Assembly: GCA_030533405.1 (NCBI GenBank)
Contig: JAUNJF010000024.1
Span: forward strand, 1 to 48,614
DNA: 48,614 nucleotides
Reading direction: 5' to 3'
From: Eubacteriales bacterium
GTDB lineage: Bacteria; Bacillota; Clostridia; Lachnospirales; Lachnospiraceae
This document shows, one piece after another, positions 1 through 7,583 of the stretch (within the stretch, counting starts at the first letter, position 1; each line of letters begins with the position of its first letter). The notes under the pieces were generated by a model. That model was not told the DNA's origin and made no database searches. It saw only the letters and a list, made by a program, of their open reading frames with translations. The translations under genes and the position numbers were made by a program.

Positions 1-2
1 CA

Positions 3-47
3 ATTCATATTAAAGCGTTAATTGATTTAGCAGGTATTGAAGAATAA
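3..47 (+). CDS. C-terminal tail of an upstream gene (partial)
   Basis: The frame is open from the left edge and ends in TAA; the visible tail reads IHIKALIDLAGIEE. A class-C boundary repeat follows at once, as after other genes of this array. Too short to assign a family; it could also be a chance open frame. Confidence 0.35.
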   Translation: MHIKALIDLAGIEE

Positions 48-48
48 A

Positions 49-60
49 AAATTCCAATTT
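49..60 (+). repeat. Boundary repeat, class C (copy 1)
   Basis: AAATTCCAATTT directly after a stop codon and before the next gene. The same 12-mer, or its form with G at the ninth base, recurs at 760, 3731 and 10247, always between genes and on the same strand. Confidence 0.6.
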
Positions 61-82
61 AATGGTGTACAGAGGAAATAAA

Positions 83-730
83 ATGAATTATAAAGTGATA
101 GATAAAGATACATATTACAGAAAAGGAGTTTTTAAACATTTTACACAGGATTGTAAATGTTCAACTTCGATGACTGCAAGAATAGATGTTACGGTATTAG
201 TTAAATATTCAAAAATGACGAATACAAAGTTATATGTTAATTTTTTATACATTCTAACCAAAGTGCTTAATTCTCGTGATGACTATAAGATGGGATATCT
301 TTGGCAAAGCGAAGAATTAATCTGTTACGATGTCATAAATCCGACGCAGTATGTATTCCATGAAGATACAGAAACTTGTACGCCAGTGTACACTAAATAT
401 TATGACAATTATGAAAAATTCTATAAAGAAGCTGTTAAAGATATAGAGGATGCTAAAACGACAAGAGAATATGGTCTTGATGCGGGAAATCATCCGAATT
501 GGTTTGATGCATCTTATATATCTTGGTTATCGTATGATTCCCTTAATGTAGAACTTCCAGATGGATATCTTTACTTTTTGCCAATTATAAATTGGGGAAA
601 GTATAGAGAAGAAAATGGGAAATTAATGATGCCTGTTAGTGTAAGGTTGAATCATGCAATAGCAGACTGATATTTAGTTGCAAATGTGTTTAGGTTACTG
701 GAAAACGAAATATTAGATTTCGTGAAGTGA
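83..730 (+). pseudogene. Chloramphenicol acetyltransferase-like gene with in-frame stop
   Basis: The translation follows the type A CAT family throughout: an N-terminal IDKDTYYRK block, CKCSTSMTARIDVT, the WFDASYISW segment, INWGKY, and a C-terminal NHAIAD that matches the catalytic HHAVCDG motif (catalytic His is residue 191 here). The codon expected to be the conserved Gly is TGA at 668-670. The same frame then continues with 19 more CAT-like codons, YLVANVFRLLENEILDFVK, to TGA at 728-730. Total length, about 215 codons, equals an intact CAT. The start at 83 is chosen because AGAGGA lies 6 bases before it. TGA ends other genes here (for example 4880-5167), so it is a real stop. Without the C-terminal helix and HxxxDG glycine the protein is probably inactive. 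Substrate cannot be told: many family members are xenobiotic acetyltransferases. Confidence 0.85.
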
Positions 731-759
731 AGAGAATTGTAAAATCAGCTATTGTTGAT

Positions 760-771
760 AAATTCCAATTT
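760..771 (+). repeat. Boundary repeat, class C (copy 2)
   Basis: AAATTCCAATTT, identical to the copy at 49-60, 30 bases after the final stop of the CAT pseudogene. It lies inside the upstream-extended frame of the next gene, which argues for starting that gene later. Confidence 0.6.
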
Positions 772-838
772 TGTTAATTACTGGAGTTATAATGTCGATA
801 ATAAATATATAAAAATACAAGAGGGATGGTTAAATAAA

Positions 839-2689
839 ATGGCAGCATATGATACTTATACAGTGGATTCAATAGATAGTAATGTAGGACAGTTTAAGGT
901 TGAAAAAGGACAGGTAATAGGTAAGGCTTTTGAACTTTTGAACTATGAAGATTTTCCAAACGAATCAAAAGAGTTTATTGATGAAATAAATAGTCGTGGT
1001 CTGATTGCCAATGAGATGTATAAATTATCACGTCATAGAGAGCAGATGTTTGCCAGTGGATTTAAGGCAGGTATGTATATTTGCAAGTTCGATGAAAATG
1101 AGCAAATGATAAGCTTTGAGTTCACAGATGGTACAAGAGAAATGCTTGGTTATGATGGTCTAGAAGACTTGCCCAACGAATTTGACAGCTGGGTTAAAAC
1201 TCTGATTCCAGAAGAAAGAGACTTACTTGTAAAGCTGTTTTGGGACACAGTAAAAATTCACAGAGAATTGCCAGATATATCTCACGCAGAATATAGAATG
1301 ATGAAGAAAGACGGCAGTATTATCTGGGTGACTGGTGCTGGTGAATTTATCCGTAGAGAAGATGGTTCGTTAGAAATATATATGGGCTGTTACAGAGAAG
1401 TTACTGCTGAACATGAAAAGGCAGAGCATATTCGTATTATTGAGGGTATTGGAAAGATATTCAATTTCAGTATTTATATTGATGTTAAAACTCAAGAGTA
1501 CCGTTTTATAAGTTCAAATGAATATGTAGATAAGATTGAGCGATGCGCAAATGCCTTTGAGTTCCTTAGAGCAAATGTAGATGACTCAGTTGCGATAGAA
1601 TTTAGAGATGGGCTTAAAGAATGGTTTAATTGTGACACAATACTTGATGAACTTAAGCATAATATAACTATAGACAGAGACTTCTATAGCGATGCTGCTG
1701 ATGCTTGGTTTAAAGGTGTATTTATCGTAAGTGATTACGATGATAATGGAGACATTGCTCATATTATTTATGGTTGTCAGAATATAGATGACTCTAAGAG
1801 AAATGAGGAAATATTAATTAAAAAATCTCATACCGATGAACTGACAGGAGCAAATAACCGTAGAGCATATGAAGACAAAATAGATGAGCTTGAACAGACA
1901 TCAATTGCTGAAGATTTTGTGTACATTTCGGTGGATGTTAATGGGCTTAAAGTGGTTAATGATACTTTGGGACATGCTGCAGGTGACGAACTAATAATAG
2001 GGGCATGTGACTGTTTAAATAGAACTCTTGGAAAGTATGGTAATGTGTACAGAACCGGTGGCGATGAATTTGTTGTCCTAGTTAATGCTAATGAAGAACA
2101 ACTGAAAACTGCATTGGATCTTTTAGAAATGACAACGGAAAAATGGTCAGGCAGTCTTGTTGATAGTTTATCGTTATCATATGGCTATGTTACAAGTCAT
2201 GATAACCAGGGTATGGCGATTCATGATATTTCCGTTCTGGCTGATAAGGAGATGTATAAGGCTAAGTCTGCTCATTACGCTAAAAAGGGCGTGGATCGAA
2301 GAGGCCAGGCGGCTGCTCATACTGCTCTTTGTAACCTCTATACAAAGATATTGAAAATTAATATTACAGATGATACATACGCAATTGTAAATATGGATAC
2401 TTCAGAGCAGACAACAGAAAAGGGATTTGCTGACACAATATCGGGATGGCTTTCAGGATTTGGTAAGTCGGGTCAGGTACATGAAGATGATTTGGAAGAA
2501 TACCTAACTAAGACTGATTTAGAATACTTAAGAAGATATTTTAATGAAGGTAAAACATCTATTAGTATTCAATACAGAAGAAAATATTCGGATGGTTTTA
2601 AGCAAGTGGCGATGGATATGATACCTGCTGATGATTATTCCGCTGAAAATCAAACACTGTTCTTATATGTCAAAAACATTGAAATGTAG
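839..2689 (+). CDS. PAS-GGDEF diguanylate cyclase
   Basis: A 616-residue soluble protein expected to make cyclic di-GMP from two GTP. A PAS_3-type fold starts near residue 70 (EMLGYDGLEDLP, then MKKDGSIIWVTG), a second less typical sensor segment covers about 190-320, and the GGDEF domain begins at DELTGANNRRAYE. The active-site loop RTGGDEF is intact at about 405-411. The RxxD inhibitory site expected five residues upstream is absent (GKYG instead), so product feedback is unlikely. About 120 residues after the cyclase look like another small sensor domain. No transmembrane segment is seen. A TTG 29 codons upstream also opens the frame, but that stretch contains a boundary repeat; ATG at 839 with GAGGG 13 bases upstream is preferred. 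No EAL domain is nearby. Confidence 0.85.
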   Translation: MAAYDTYTVDSIDSNVGQFKVEKGQVIGKAFELLNYEDFPNESKEFIDEINSRGLIANEMYKLSRHREQMFASGFKAGMYICKFDENEQMISFEFTDGTREMLGYDGLEDLPNEFDSWVKTLIPEERDLLVKLFWDTVKIHRELPDISHAEYRMMKKDGSIIWVTGAGEFIRREDGSLEIYMGCYREVTAEHEKAEHIRIIEGIGKIFNFSIYIDVKTQEYRFISSNEYVDKIERCANAFEFLRANVDDSVAIEFRDGLKEWFNCDTILDELKHNITIDRDFYSDAADAWFKGVFIVSDYDDNGDIAHIIYGCQNIDDSKRNEEILIKKSHTDELTGANNRRAYEDKIDELEQTSIAEDFVYISVDVNGLKVVNDTLGHAAGDELIIGACDCLNRTLGKYGNVYRTGGDEFVVLVNANEEQLKTALDLLEMTTEKWSGSLVDSLSLSYGYVTSHDNQGMAIHDISVLADKEMYKAKSAHYAKKGVDRRGQAAAHTALCNLYTKILKINITDDTYAIVNMDTSEQTTEKGFADTISGWLSGFGKSGQVHEDDLEEYLTKTDLEYLRRYFNEGKTSISIQYRRKYSDGFKQVAMDMIPADDYSAENQTLFLYVKNIEM

Positions 2690-2707
2690 GAAACCAGGGC
2701 GAACACA

Positions 2708-2733
2708 AAATTCTTATTTATAGGGCTAAGGAG
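2708..2733 (+). repeat. Boundary repeat, class B (copy 1)
   Basis: AAATTCTTATTT followed by ATAGGGCTAAGGAG, whose end is the ribosome binding site of the next gene. The core recurs at 8475, 9476 and 9757; the GGGCTAAGGAG tail recurs at 8012 behind a class-A core. Confidence 0.6.
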
Positions 2734-2741
2734 AAAAATCA

Positions 2742-3179
2742 ATGAAAAAGATATATTGCTGGGAGCCTTGGTTCTTTATGTTCTTTGGGTTGTTCCATTT
2801 GCATCGAATATGGGGATTATTTGATAGAGAATCTTATGCTTCATTTTGGATGGGTATATTAGAGAATAAAGGAGTACCATACTATGCTACAATGGGCGTT
2901 CTTGCGCTATTGTGTGTTGCAGGTATTGTGGTGTTTATAAGAGAAAGAAAACATAATTATTGGTGGAGATGGATTTACATCGGTGGTGGAAGTTATGTAT
3001 TGTTTGACCTTTTTGCCATTGCAATAGGATTGACGTTTTGGAAGACTCTGCTTGATAGTATGTTTGATACGAGTTCATCATATTGGAATATATGTTGGTC
3101 GTTATTTATTATTTTGGGTGGCTTTGTATTTTGCTTAGGTATTAGTTTGCTTATTAAATTGATGAAAGATAAAAAGTAA
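2742..3179 (+). CDS. Small integral membrane protein, function unknown
   Basis: A 145-residue protein with about four hydrophobic segments: residues 8-22 (WFFMFFGLFHLH), 48-68, 78-98 and 117-140, ending in a basic tail (KLMKDKK). No motif identifies it. The ribosome site is the AAGGAG at the end of the class-B boundary repeat, 8 bases upstream. It is a single gene of the left-hand array; neighbours are unrelated, so context does not give a role. Confidence 0.7.
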   Translation: MKKIYCWEPWFFMFFGLFHLHRIWGLFDRESYASFWMGILENKGVPYYATMGVLALLCVAGIVVFIRERKHNYWWRWIYIGGGSYVLFDLFAIAIGLTFWKTLLDSMFDTSSSYWNICWSLFIILGGFVFCLGISLLIKLMKDKK

Positions 3180-3292
3180 AATTGTAAGTTAGGAAATATA
3201 GACGTGTGTCCACATTGTGGAAAACATACGGATATTTAATCTGTAGATTCTAATTTTTAAAGAAAACAATTTTTATAAGGAGGTATTAATTA

Positions 3293-3697
3293 ATGGGAAT
3301 TAGTAAAGAGTTAGAGGCAAAGTTAAAAGGTAAAGAGGCTTGGGTAACATCATATAATGGACATGAAATAAAGGTTGTAAACAAAATACACGTTACTATG
3401 TATATAGATGGAAAAGAGGTTGCTAAACAGAAGGGTCTTCTTTCGTCTAAGGTTCTTCTTCAGGCTACGATACCTGATACTGATAAAGTTATAATTGCGC
3501 ATGTATATCAGAAAACATCCGCAGACTTGATTGCAACTTGTGATTTTATAATTGGAGATATTGTTCCTACTGAATATGGATTTCAGCATAAGGATGGAAC
3601 ATTAGCATTGTTGACAGACGAAGAGATGAAGCAATATTTACAGTATAGAAAAGAGGAAGATGAGTCGGCTGTTTTTATTAGCACTATTTTGAATTAA
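3293..3697 (+). CDS. Hypothetical soluble protein, beta-rich
   Basis: A 134-residue protein with a strong site (AAGGAGG, 8 bases before ATG). The middle alternates hydrophobic and polar residues (HVTMYIDGKEVAKQKG), suggesting a beta sandwich, and loosely recalls the FAIM-type fold; that resemblance is an impression only. The tail is acidic and helical (DEEMKQYLQYRKEEDES). It has no signal peptide or membrane segment. A roughly 110-base gap precedes it, longer than most gaps in the array. Confidence 0.65.
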   Translation: MGISKELEAKLKGKEAWVTSYNGHEIKVVNKIHVTMYIDGKEVAKQKGLLSSKVLLQATIPDTDKVIIAHVYQKTSADLIATCDFIIGDIVPTEYGFQHKDGTLALLTDEEMKQYLQYRKEEDESAVFISTILN

Positions 3698-3730
3698 TAC
3701 TTGAATAGTTTGTATTATAGGTTAAGATGC

Positions 3731-3742
3731 AAATTCCAGTTT
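3731..3742 (+). repeat. Boundary repeat, class C (copy 3)
   Basis: AAATTCCAGTTT, identical to the copy at 10247, in the gap between two small genes and ending 13 bases before the ribosome site at about 3752. Confidence 0.6.
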
Positions 3743-3766
3743 TGCAATCAAAAGGAGAAGTATATA

Positions 3767-4078
3767 ATGGGATTTTTTAGAAAGAAGCAACCGAAAGAAA
3801 AGAATGAAATTGAGAATAAAGTATTAAAGGAAAATATTGCAAATGCAGCATTGGCTCAATTATGTCAAGGGGAAGACTATGAATCATTGGCATATACAAA
3901 AGTGGAGTTTGGTTATCTGTTTGATATTGAGAATCATGGAATAGAAGCATTATTTAAAATTATAACAGATAAAGAGATATTCTATTTTGCTGTTCAAGGT
4001 CCTAAACTGTTACGACTTACATTAACAGAGGAATTATTTTCAGCTTATGTAGATGGTTTCTTCGCTGCGAGACAATGA
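3767..4078 (+). CDS. Hypothetical small protein
   Basis: A 103-residue protein, MGFFRKKQPKEKNE at the start, with a basic N-terminus and a mixed alpha/beta body (FGYLFDIENHGIEALFKI). An upstream extension of the frame to 3701 runs through a class-C boundary repeat; ATG at 3767 with AAAGGAG 8 bases upstream is the better start. No family recognised. The size and charge suit an immunity-type or toxin-associated protein, but nothing proves it. Confidence 0.65.
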   Translation: MGFFRKKQPKEKNEIENKVLKENIANAALAQLCQGEDYESLAYTKVEFGYLFDIENHGIEALFKIITDKEIFYFAVQGPKLLRLTLTEELFSAYVDGFFAARQ

Positions 4079-4086
4079 TTATTTCT

Positions 4087-4107
4087 AAATTCTGATTATA
4101 TAGTCCA
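4087..4107 (+). repeat. Boundary repeat, hybrid form
   Basis: AAATTCTGATTATATAG, then TCCACGCGGG. It begins like class B (AAATTCT), contains GATTAT like class A, and ends in CGGG. Weaker than the other copies. Confidence 0.4.
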
Positions 4108-4136
4108 CGCGGGATTTCAAATATGGGGGAATACAG

Positions 4137-4835
4137 ATGGCATATTTTAATATGATAGAACTTCGAGAAGATGAGCAAAGGAAGGATGATAAAGAATATT
4201 CAATAAGCTTTCAAGCACACAATATTATACAGATGTTCATGTTTTTTCTTCCTAAAGTACAAATAGATGGTTCTAGCAAAATATCAATATTATTTGAGGA
4301 AAAACCGGAGGACAAACCACAGTATTTTCGAAGCGATTATTTTCATATTTCAACGTATTATGTAGATGAATCAACTTTAATTATTGCCAATAAAATATCA
4401 CTGGAGGAAAAGGATGAGTTCTTTCTGTCTGTTATAGAGAATGTTTTATCAGATATTGCTAGTAAAGTTGGGAATAATGAAGTGGTTGATGCAATACACG
4501 GGGCGGCTGACAGAGTTAGAGAACACAATTACGAAATGATCCTTAAAATGGAAAAATTAGCAAAAGGATCTAAAGATAGAAGATATAAGGCAATCACATA
4601 CATAAAAATTAATTCATTGGGTGAGAGTGCTTATGTAGAAATAATAGATGATAAAAAACAGGTTCAAAAGGTGGACATTACTGAACCAATTACATTTGTA
4701 TCATTAAATCAAATAATAAAAAAATGTGAATGGAGAGATCACAGCTTTGTTATGATGAATAACTTGGGCAAAGAATTAGTATCCATAGATTTATCTGATG
4801 GAAATATAAAAGTGAAGTCAGTATATAAGCGTTAA
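4137..4835 (+). CDS. Hypothetical protein, array gene
   Basis: A 232-residue soluble acidic protein without recognisable catalytic motif. The N-terminal half is beta-rich (KISILFEEKPEDKPQYF, HISTYYVDESTLII), the middle is a long helix (residues about 95-150) and the C-terminal part again looks like short strands. GGGGG 8 bases before ATG serves as the ribosome site. Flanked by boundary repeats on both sides, so it behaves as one cassette. Possibly an immunity protein by context; not identified. Confidence 0.65.
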   Translation: MAYFNMIELREDEQRKDDKEYSISFQAHNIIQMFMFFLPKVQIDGSSKISILFEEKPEDKPQYFRSDYFHISTYYVDESTLIIANKISLEEKDEFFLSVIENVLSDIASKVGNNEVVDAIHGAADRVREHNYEMILKMEKLAKGSKDRRYKAITYIKINSLGESAYVEIIDDKKQVQKVDITEPITFVSLNQIIKKCEWRDHSFVMMNNLGKELVSIDLSDGNIKVKSVYKR

Positions 4836-4836
4836 G

Positions 4837-4853
4837 ATTTTGATCATACGGGC
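4837..4853 (+). repeat. Boundary repeat, class A (copy 1)
   Basis: ATTTTGATCATACGGGC starting one base after the TAA of the previous gene. It differs by one or two bases from copies at 5167 and 7999 and by two from 8452 among 17 positions. Confidence 0.7.
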
Positions 4854-4879
4854 GAAGCGATAATAAGAGAGAGTCAAAA

Positions 4880-5167
4880 ATGGGCAATAAATTAAATGAA
4901 AGAACTATTTTAGCAGCAGAGAAGAATTTGATTCGTTACAATAGATTAACTAATGATAATGTTGAAGCTTTGATAGATGCATACATATATGATGCATCAG
5001 CACCAATAAGAGCGTTGATAGCATTTCTAAAGAAGATGAAAGATATTATAAATGGTGGCAAATCAGTGAAATACGAGCTTAGAGGTGAAACATTTACTAT
5101 TAATAACGAGAAGGAATTTTATGAATTTGTTGATAAACATTTTGAAGATGTAAGCAAGTTTATATGA
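4880..5167 (+). CDS. Hypothetical small helical protein
   Basis: A 95-residue mostly helical protein (NERTILAAEKNLIRYN, DASAPIRALIAFLKKMKD) with a possible beta hairpin (VKYELRGETFTI). The start is supported by position after a class-A repeat, though the ribosome site (AGAGAG, 7 bases upstream) is weak. No family recognised. The following repeat begins on the last base of its TGA stop. Confidence 0.6.
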   Translation: MGNKLNERTILAAEKNLIRYNRLTNDNVEALIDAYIYDASAPIRALIAFLKKMKDIINGGKSVKYELRGETFTINNEKEFYEFVDKHFEDVSKFI

Positions 5168-5183
5168 TTTTGATAATACGGGC
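5167..5183 (+). repeat. Boundary repeat, class A (copy 2)
   Basis: ATTTTGATAATACGGGC, starting on the final A of the preceding stop codon. This immediate post-stop position is typical of the class. Confidence 0.7.
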
Positions 5184-5265
5184 CAATAAATTTGATTAGA
5201 TTGACTGATTACACTCGTTGTGTATGAAAATGGATTGGTAAGATTTTTGAAATGAGGTAGTTTTT

Positions 5266-5622
5266 ATGAATCCAATAGTAGAAAAATTCAATAAAACGAA
5301 TCCTAATTATAATCTAGTAGTTTCTGAGTATGAGCCGGAAGGTCATTATAGGCTTCGTAATAAGCAAGGTGAATTATGCCCTGAATTAGATTTAGGAAGT
5401 TATGGATATAATATTTCAAAAGTAATGCCATTCGTGTGGAAGCTTTTTAATGAATGTTTTGGTGAAGGTATTAAAGGAAGAGTCATAGGAGCACATCGTG
5501 ATTGGGATACGTATGTTCTATGGGAATATGAAGACTATTTGCTAGAACTTAGAGAAGAGAACGAACATCCTCGTACAGGAGGGGTTTACATGAGAATTAG
5601 AATTTATCCTCCGGATAAATAA
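5266..5622 (+). CDS. Hypothetical protein, array gene
   Basis: A 118-residue soluble protein, MNPIVEKFNKTNPNYN at the start, rich in aromatic residues (DWDTYVLWEYEDYLLEL). ATG has a weak site, ATGAGGTAG, about 10 bases upstream. No known family recognised. It is the last small gene before a long AT-rich gap. Confidence 0.6.
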   Translation: MNPIVEKFNKTNPNYNLVVSEYEPEGHYRLRNKQGELCPELDLGSYGYNISKVMPFVWKLFNECFGEGIKGRVIGAHRDWDTYVLWEYEDYLLELREENEHPRTGGVYMRIRIYPPDK

Positions 5623-5795
5623 ATGTGATATCAGTAGGTATATGTAGTAATGATATTATGATTTTGATTATAATTTAACAAAAATGATATATCTTGATAT
5701 ATGGTTATAAAAGTCGATAAATGTAGATATATAAAGGTCTACAAGACATTTGAAATAACATATAAACCTATATATCTCGATACAATTTATAAAAA

Positions 5796-5814
5796 AATGG
5801 TACAAAAATGGTAC
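5796..5814 (+). repeat. Paired ATGGTAC repeat, left copy
   Basis: Two ATGGTAC units separated by five A residues. A second pair, separated by six A residues, lies at 6744-6763, so the pairs bracket the Ig-like gene. Could be remnants of recombination sites; no recombinase gene is present. Confidence 0.5.
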
Positions 5815-5846
5815 ACTAAAAATAGAGTCTAATTTAATGATTCATG

Positions 5847-5877
5847 AAAGAGATTGATTAAGTTTGATCTCTTTTTT
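5847..5877 (+). terminator. Rho-independent terminator
   Basis: AAAGAGAT (5847-5854) pairs with ATCTCTTT (5867-5874), 12-base loop, followed by a T run. Confidence 0.6.
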
Positions 5878-6026
5878 ATGTTAATAAATGATGTATATGA
5901 GAATCTATTTGTTGTATTTTTCTACGACGCCGAAGGCAGTCGGGGGAAAATTTTATAAGTACGTATATTTGTATATCAATATTATTTACAGTAAAAATAC
6001 CATAATATATAATAAATAATAACACG

Positions 6027-6064
6027 TACATTTGACTATAATCATTCCTTAAAAGTCAAATGTA
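6027..6064. promoter_or_regulatory. Perfect 11-bp inverted repeat upstream of the Ig-like gene
   Basis: TACATTTGACT (6027-6037) and AGTCAAATGTA (6054-6064) are exact reverse complements separated by 16 bases, 49 bases before the ATG at 6113. Either an operator or a hairpin in the leader. The centre spacing of about 2.5 helical turns suits a dimeric regulator. Confidence 0.5.
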
Positions 6065-6112
6065 TATTGTATACTATACATACATTAATTAATAATAAGG
6101 ACGGATAAAAAT

Positions 6113-6658
6113 ATGAAAAAAGTATCAAAAATTTTAGTATTATTTGTATTTGCATTAACTATATTAATAAACACAGATGTCGAAGCTGCATCTAAAGTAC
6201 AACTGAATAAAAAAACAGTGACATTACATGAAGGACGAAAAGTAACCTTAAAAATGAAAGGTGTAAAATCAAAGGCTATTAAATGGTCAACAAGCAATAA
6301 GAGAATTGTAAAAGTATCATCATCAGGAAAAGTAACCGCAATGAAAACTGGTAAAGCAACTATTACGGCAAAGTACAAAGGTAAAAAAAGAAAGTGTAAG
6401 GTTACTGTTGGTACACATTCATGGAAAAACAAAACCTATAAAGAAATCGTGATGCATCCAGGTGAAACTCATCCAGTAGTTATTTGTGTATGTGGAGCAA
6501 AATTTGATTCAATCGATGCTTTATGGGCACATCAGGATATCAATCCAGATACTTGTTTTGATTTCACATCTCGTGAGGAAACTTCCGATGGATGGGAAGA
6601 AACAATTTATCATCATAAGAGAGTTTGTTCTTGCGGTGCTGAGGAAGCCATTGACTAA
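6113..6658 (+). CDS. Secreted Ig-like (BIG_2) protein with Cys/His tail
   Basis: A 181-residue exported protein. Residues 1-25 form a signal peptide (KKVSKILVLFVFALTILI, then VEAAS). Residues about 27-103 are one bacterial Ig-like group 2 domain: VQLNKKTVTLHEG, IKWSTSNKRIVKVSSSGKV, GKATITAKY. The C-terminal 80 residues carry CVCGAKF, then HQ, DTC, HH and CSCGAEE, a pattern that could hold a metal ion or disulphides. BIG_2 domains usually occur as repeats in large surface proteins; a single copy on a small protein is unusual. GGACGG is a weak ribosome site 9 bases upstream. It sits between two ATGGTAC pairs and has its own inverted-repeat leader, unlike other array genes. Confidence 0.8.
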   Translation: MKKVSKILVLFVFALTILINTDVEAASKVQLNKKTVTLHEGRKVTLKMKGVKSKAIKWSTSNKRIVKVSSSGKVTAMKTGKATITAKYKGKKRKCKVTVGTHSWKNKTYKEIVMHPGETHPVVICVCGAKFDSIDALWAHQDINPDTCFDFTSREETSDGWEETIYHHKRVCSCGAEEAID

Positions 6659-6743
6659 TCTAGTTAACTAGAAGATTTCAGAATATATTTTTTGACACTT
6701 CTTTAATCCTTGTATACCTATTTGAAACGGAGAGATTATTATG

Positions 6744-6763
6744 AATGGTACAAAAAATGGTAC
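6744..6763 (+). repeat. Paired ATGGTAC repeat, right copy
   Basis: ATGGTAC, six A residues, ATGGTAC, matching the left pair at 5796-5814. A 12-codon frame starting at 6741 (MNGTKNGTKSEI) with GGAGAG upstream overlaps it and could be a chance reading. Confidence 0.5.
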
Positions 6764-6790
6764 AAAATCTGAGATTTAAGTGATTAGATG

Positions 6791-6824
6791 TGCTGGAAGT
6801 TAAGAAAAATAAAGGCTTCCAGCA
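6791..6824 (+). terminator. Hairpin, probable terminator
   Basis: TGCTGGAAG (6791-6799) pairs exactly with CTTCCAGCA (6816-6824) around a 16-base AT-rich loop. The T run after it is short. Confidence 0.45.
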
Positions 6825-6847
6825 TTTGGTATAATTTGATTTAGATA

Positions 6848-6865
6848 ATTTTGATAATATGGTGC
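6848..6865 (+). repeat. Boundary repeat, class A (degenerate)
   Basis: ATTTTGATAATATGGTGC: the first 13 bases match class A, the CGGGC end is degraded to TGGTGC. It again precedes a small array gene. Confidence 0.4.
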
Positions 6866-6916
6866 AAGGTGGGGTAGTGGATTTTACAATCATGTAGTGT
6901 ATTGAGGAGGCAAAAT

Positions 6917-7462
6917 ATGAGTATTATTGTTCCTAATGTATATTTGAAATTTTTGAGTGATAATCAACAGCGCATTTTTGATGACGGAGTTTTATATGAT
7001 TATGAGGAAATATTGGAACGATATGAAACTCTTGAATTTGCTGAATATGCAAAAGAACTCATACCGATAGGAAATGATAATGGTGATTATGAATTAGTTA
7101 TGAAAGCAAGTGAAGAGGAAACACGCTTTGCTGTAATTGATCAAGGTGCTTTGGGAACAGTAAAACCGAAATCGTGGAAAGATTTTTCTAAATGGTATTC
7201 TAAAGGACCTAAGTTTGATTTTTTTTCTAGTGTGAGCATAGATAATCCAATCGTTAGTATATACATCAAAGCTTTACCTGAAGATAATCGAGTTAAAGTA
7301 TTATTACAAATTAAAAAGGCATTTGTACTTGAAATGAGTACTTCTGAGTTATTGAAGTTGGCAAGTAATCTTCCCTGCATAATAAGCAATAAGTATTATA
7401 GGGCACAGGCAGAAGGAAGAATAAAAGACAATAATTTGCAGGATTGGGTAGCATATAAGTAG
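6917..7462 (+). CDS. SUKH/SMI1-KNR4-like protein, probable immunity protein
   Basis: A 181-residue soluble acidic protein. The N-terminal 75 residues (YLKFLSDNQQRIF, ELIPIGNDNGDYELVMKA) have the plan of SMI1/KNR4 (SUKH) proteins: an initial helix, then IPIGNDNGD before a strand. SUKH proteins commonly neutralise polymorphic toxins. The rest contains VSIYIKALPEDNRVKVLLQI and a helical end. ATG at 6917 follows GAGGAGG by 6 bases and is preferred to a TTG at 6902. No toxin gene is in view, which fits an orphan immunity gene in an array. Family assignment is tentative. Confidence 0.6.
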   Translation: MSIIVPNVYLKFLSDNQQRIFDDGVLYDYEEILERYETLEFAEYAKELIPIGNDNGDYELVMKASEEETRFAVIDQGALGTVKPKSWKDFSKWYSKGPKFDFFSSVSIDNPIVSIYIKALPEDNRVKVLLQIKKAFVLEMSTSELLKLASNLPCIISNKYYRAQAEGRIKDNNLQDWVAYK

Positions 7463-7510
7463 ATAAAACGCAGTGTGTAAGAAAAACAGATTATTTTGAT
7501 TAGATGGTCT

Positions 7511-7530
7511 AGACAAACTTGAATTTGTCT
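7511..7530 (+). terminator. Short perfect hairpin between array genes
   Basis: AGACAAA (7511-7517) and TTTGTCT (7524-7530) with a 6-base loop. No clear T run, so it may be a leader hairpin or weak terminator. Confidence 0.35.
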
Positions 7531-7583
7531 TGCTGATTATAATTTGCTTTTATAATAATTACAACCAGGTTTGGGGATATAAA

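Larger units (their letters stand above)
5623..6112. other. 490-base AT-rich gap with repeat, terminator and inverted repeat
   Basis: No convincing gene. A 43-codon frame at 5701-5832 (ending MVQKWYTKNRV) lacks a ribosome site. The gap contains AT-rich runs built on ATATATCTYGATA, an ATGGTAC pair (5796-5814), a terminator hairpin (5847-5877), a GC-rich mini-hairpin CGACGCCGAAGGCAGTCG at about 5933-5951, and an inverted repeat before the next gene (6027-6064). The mixture looks like the scar of a former insertion. Confidence 0.5.

Noticed and set aside
752-838. TTG at 752 as the start of the GGDEF protein
   Set aside because: The 29-codon extension contains a class-C boundary repeat and has no ribosome site.
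5701-5832. 43-codon reading frame in the long AT-rich gap
   Set aside because: No ribosome site, biased composition and no recognisable family.
5933-5951. GC-rich mini-hairpin related to the leader repeats at 15848-15933
   Set aside because: Both contain CGAC and CTGCC-like runs on one strand or the other, but a longer alignment does not hold.
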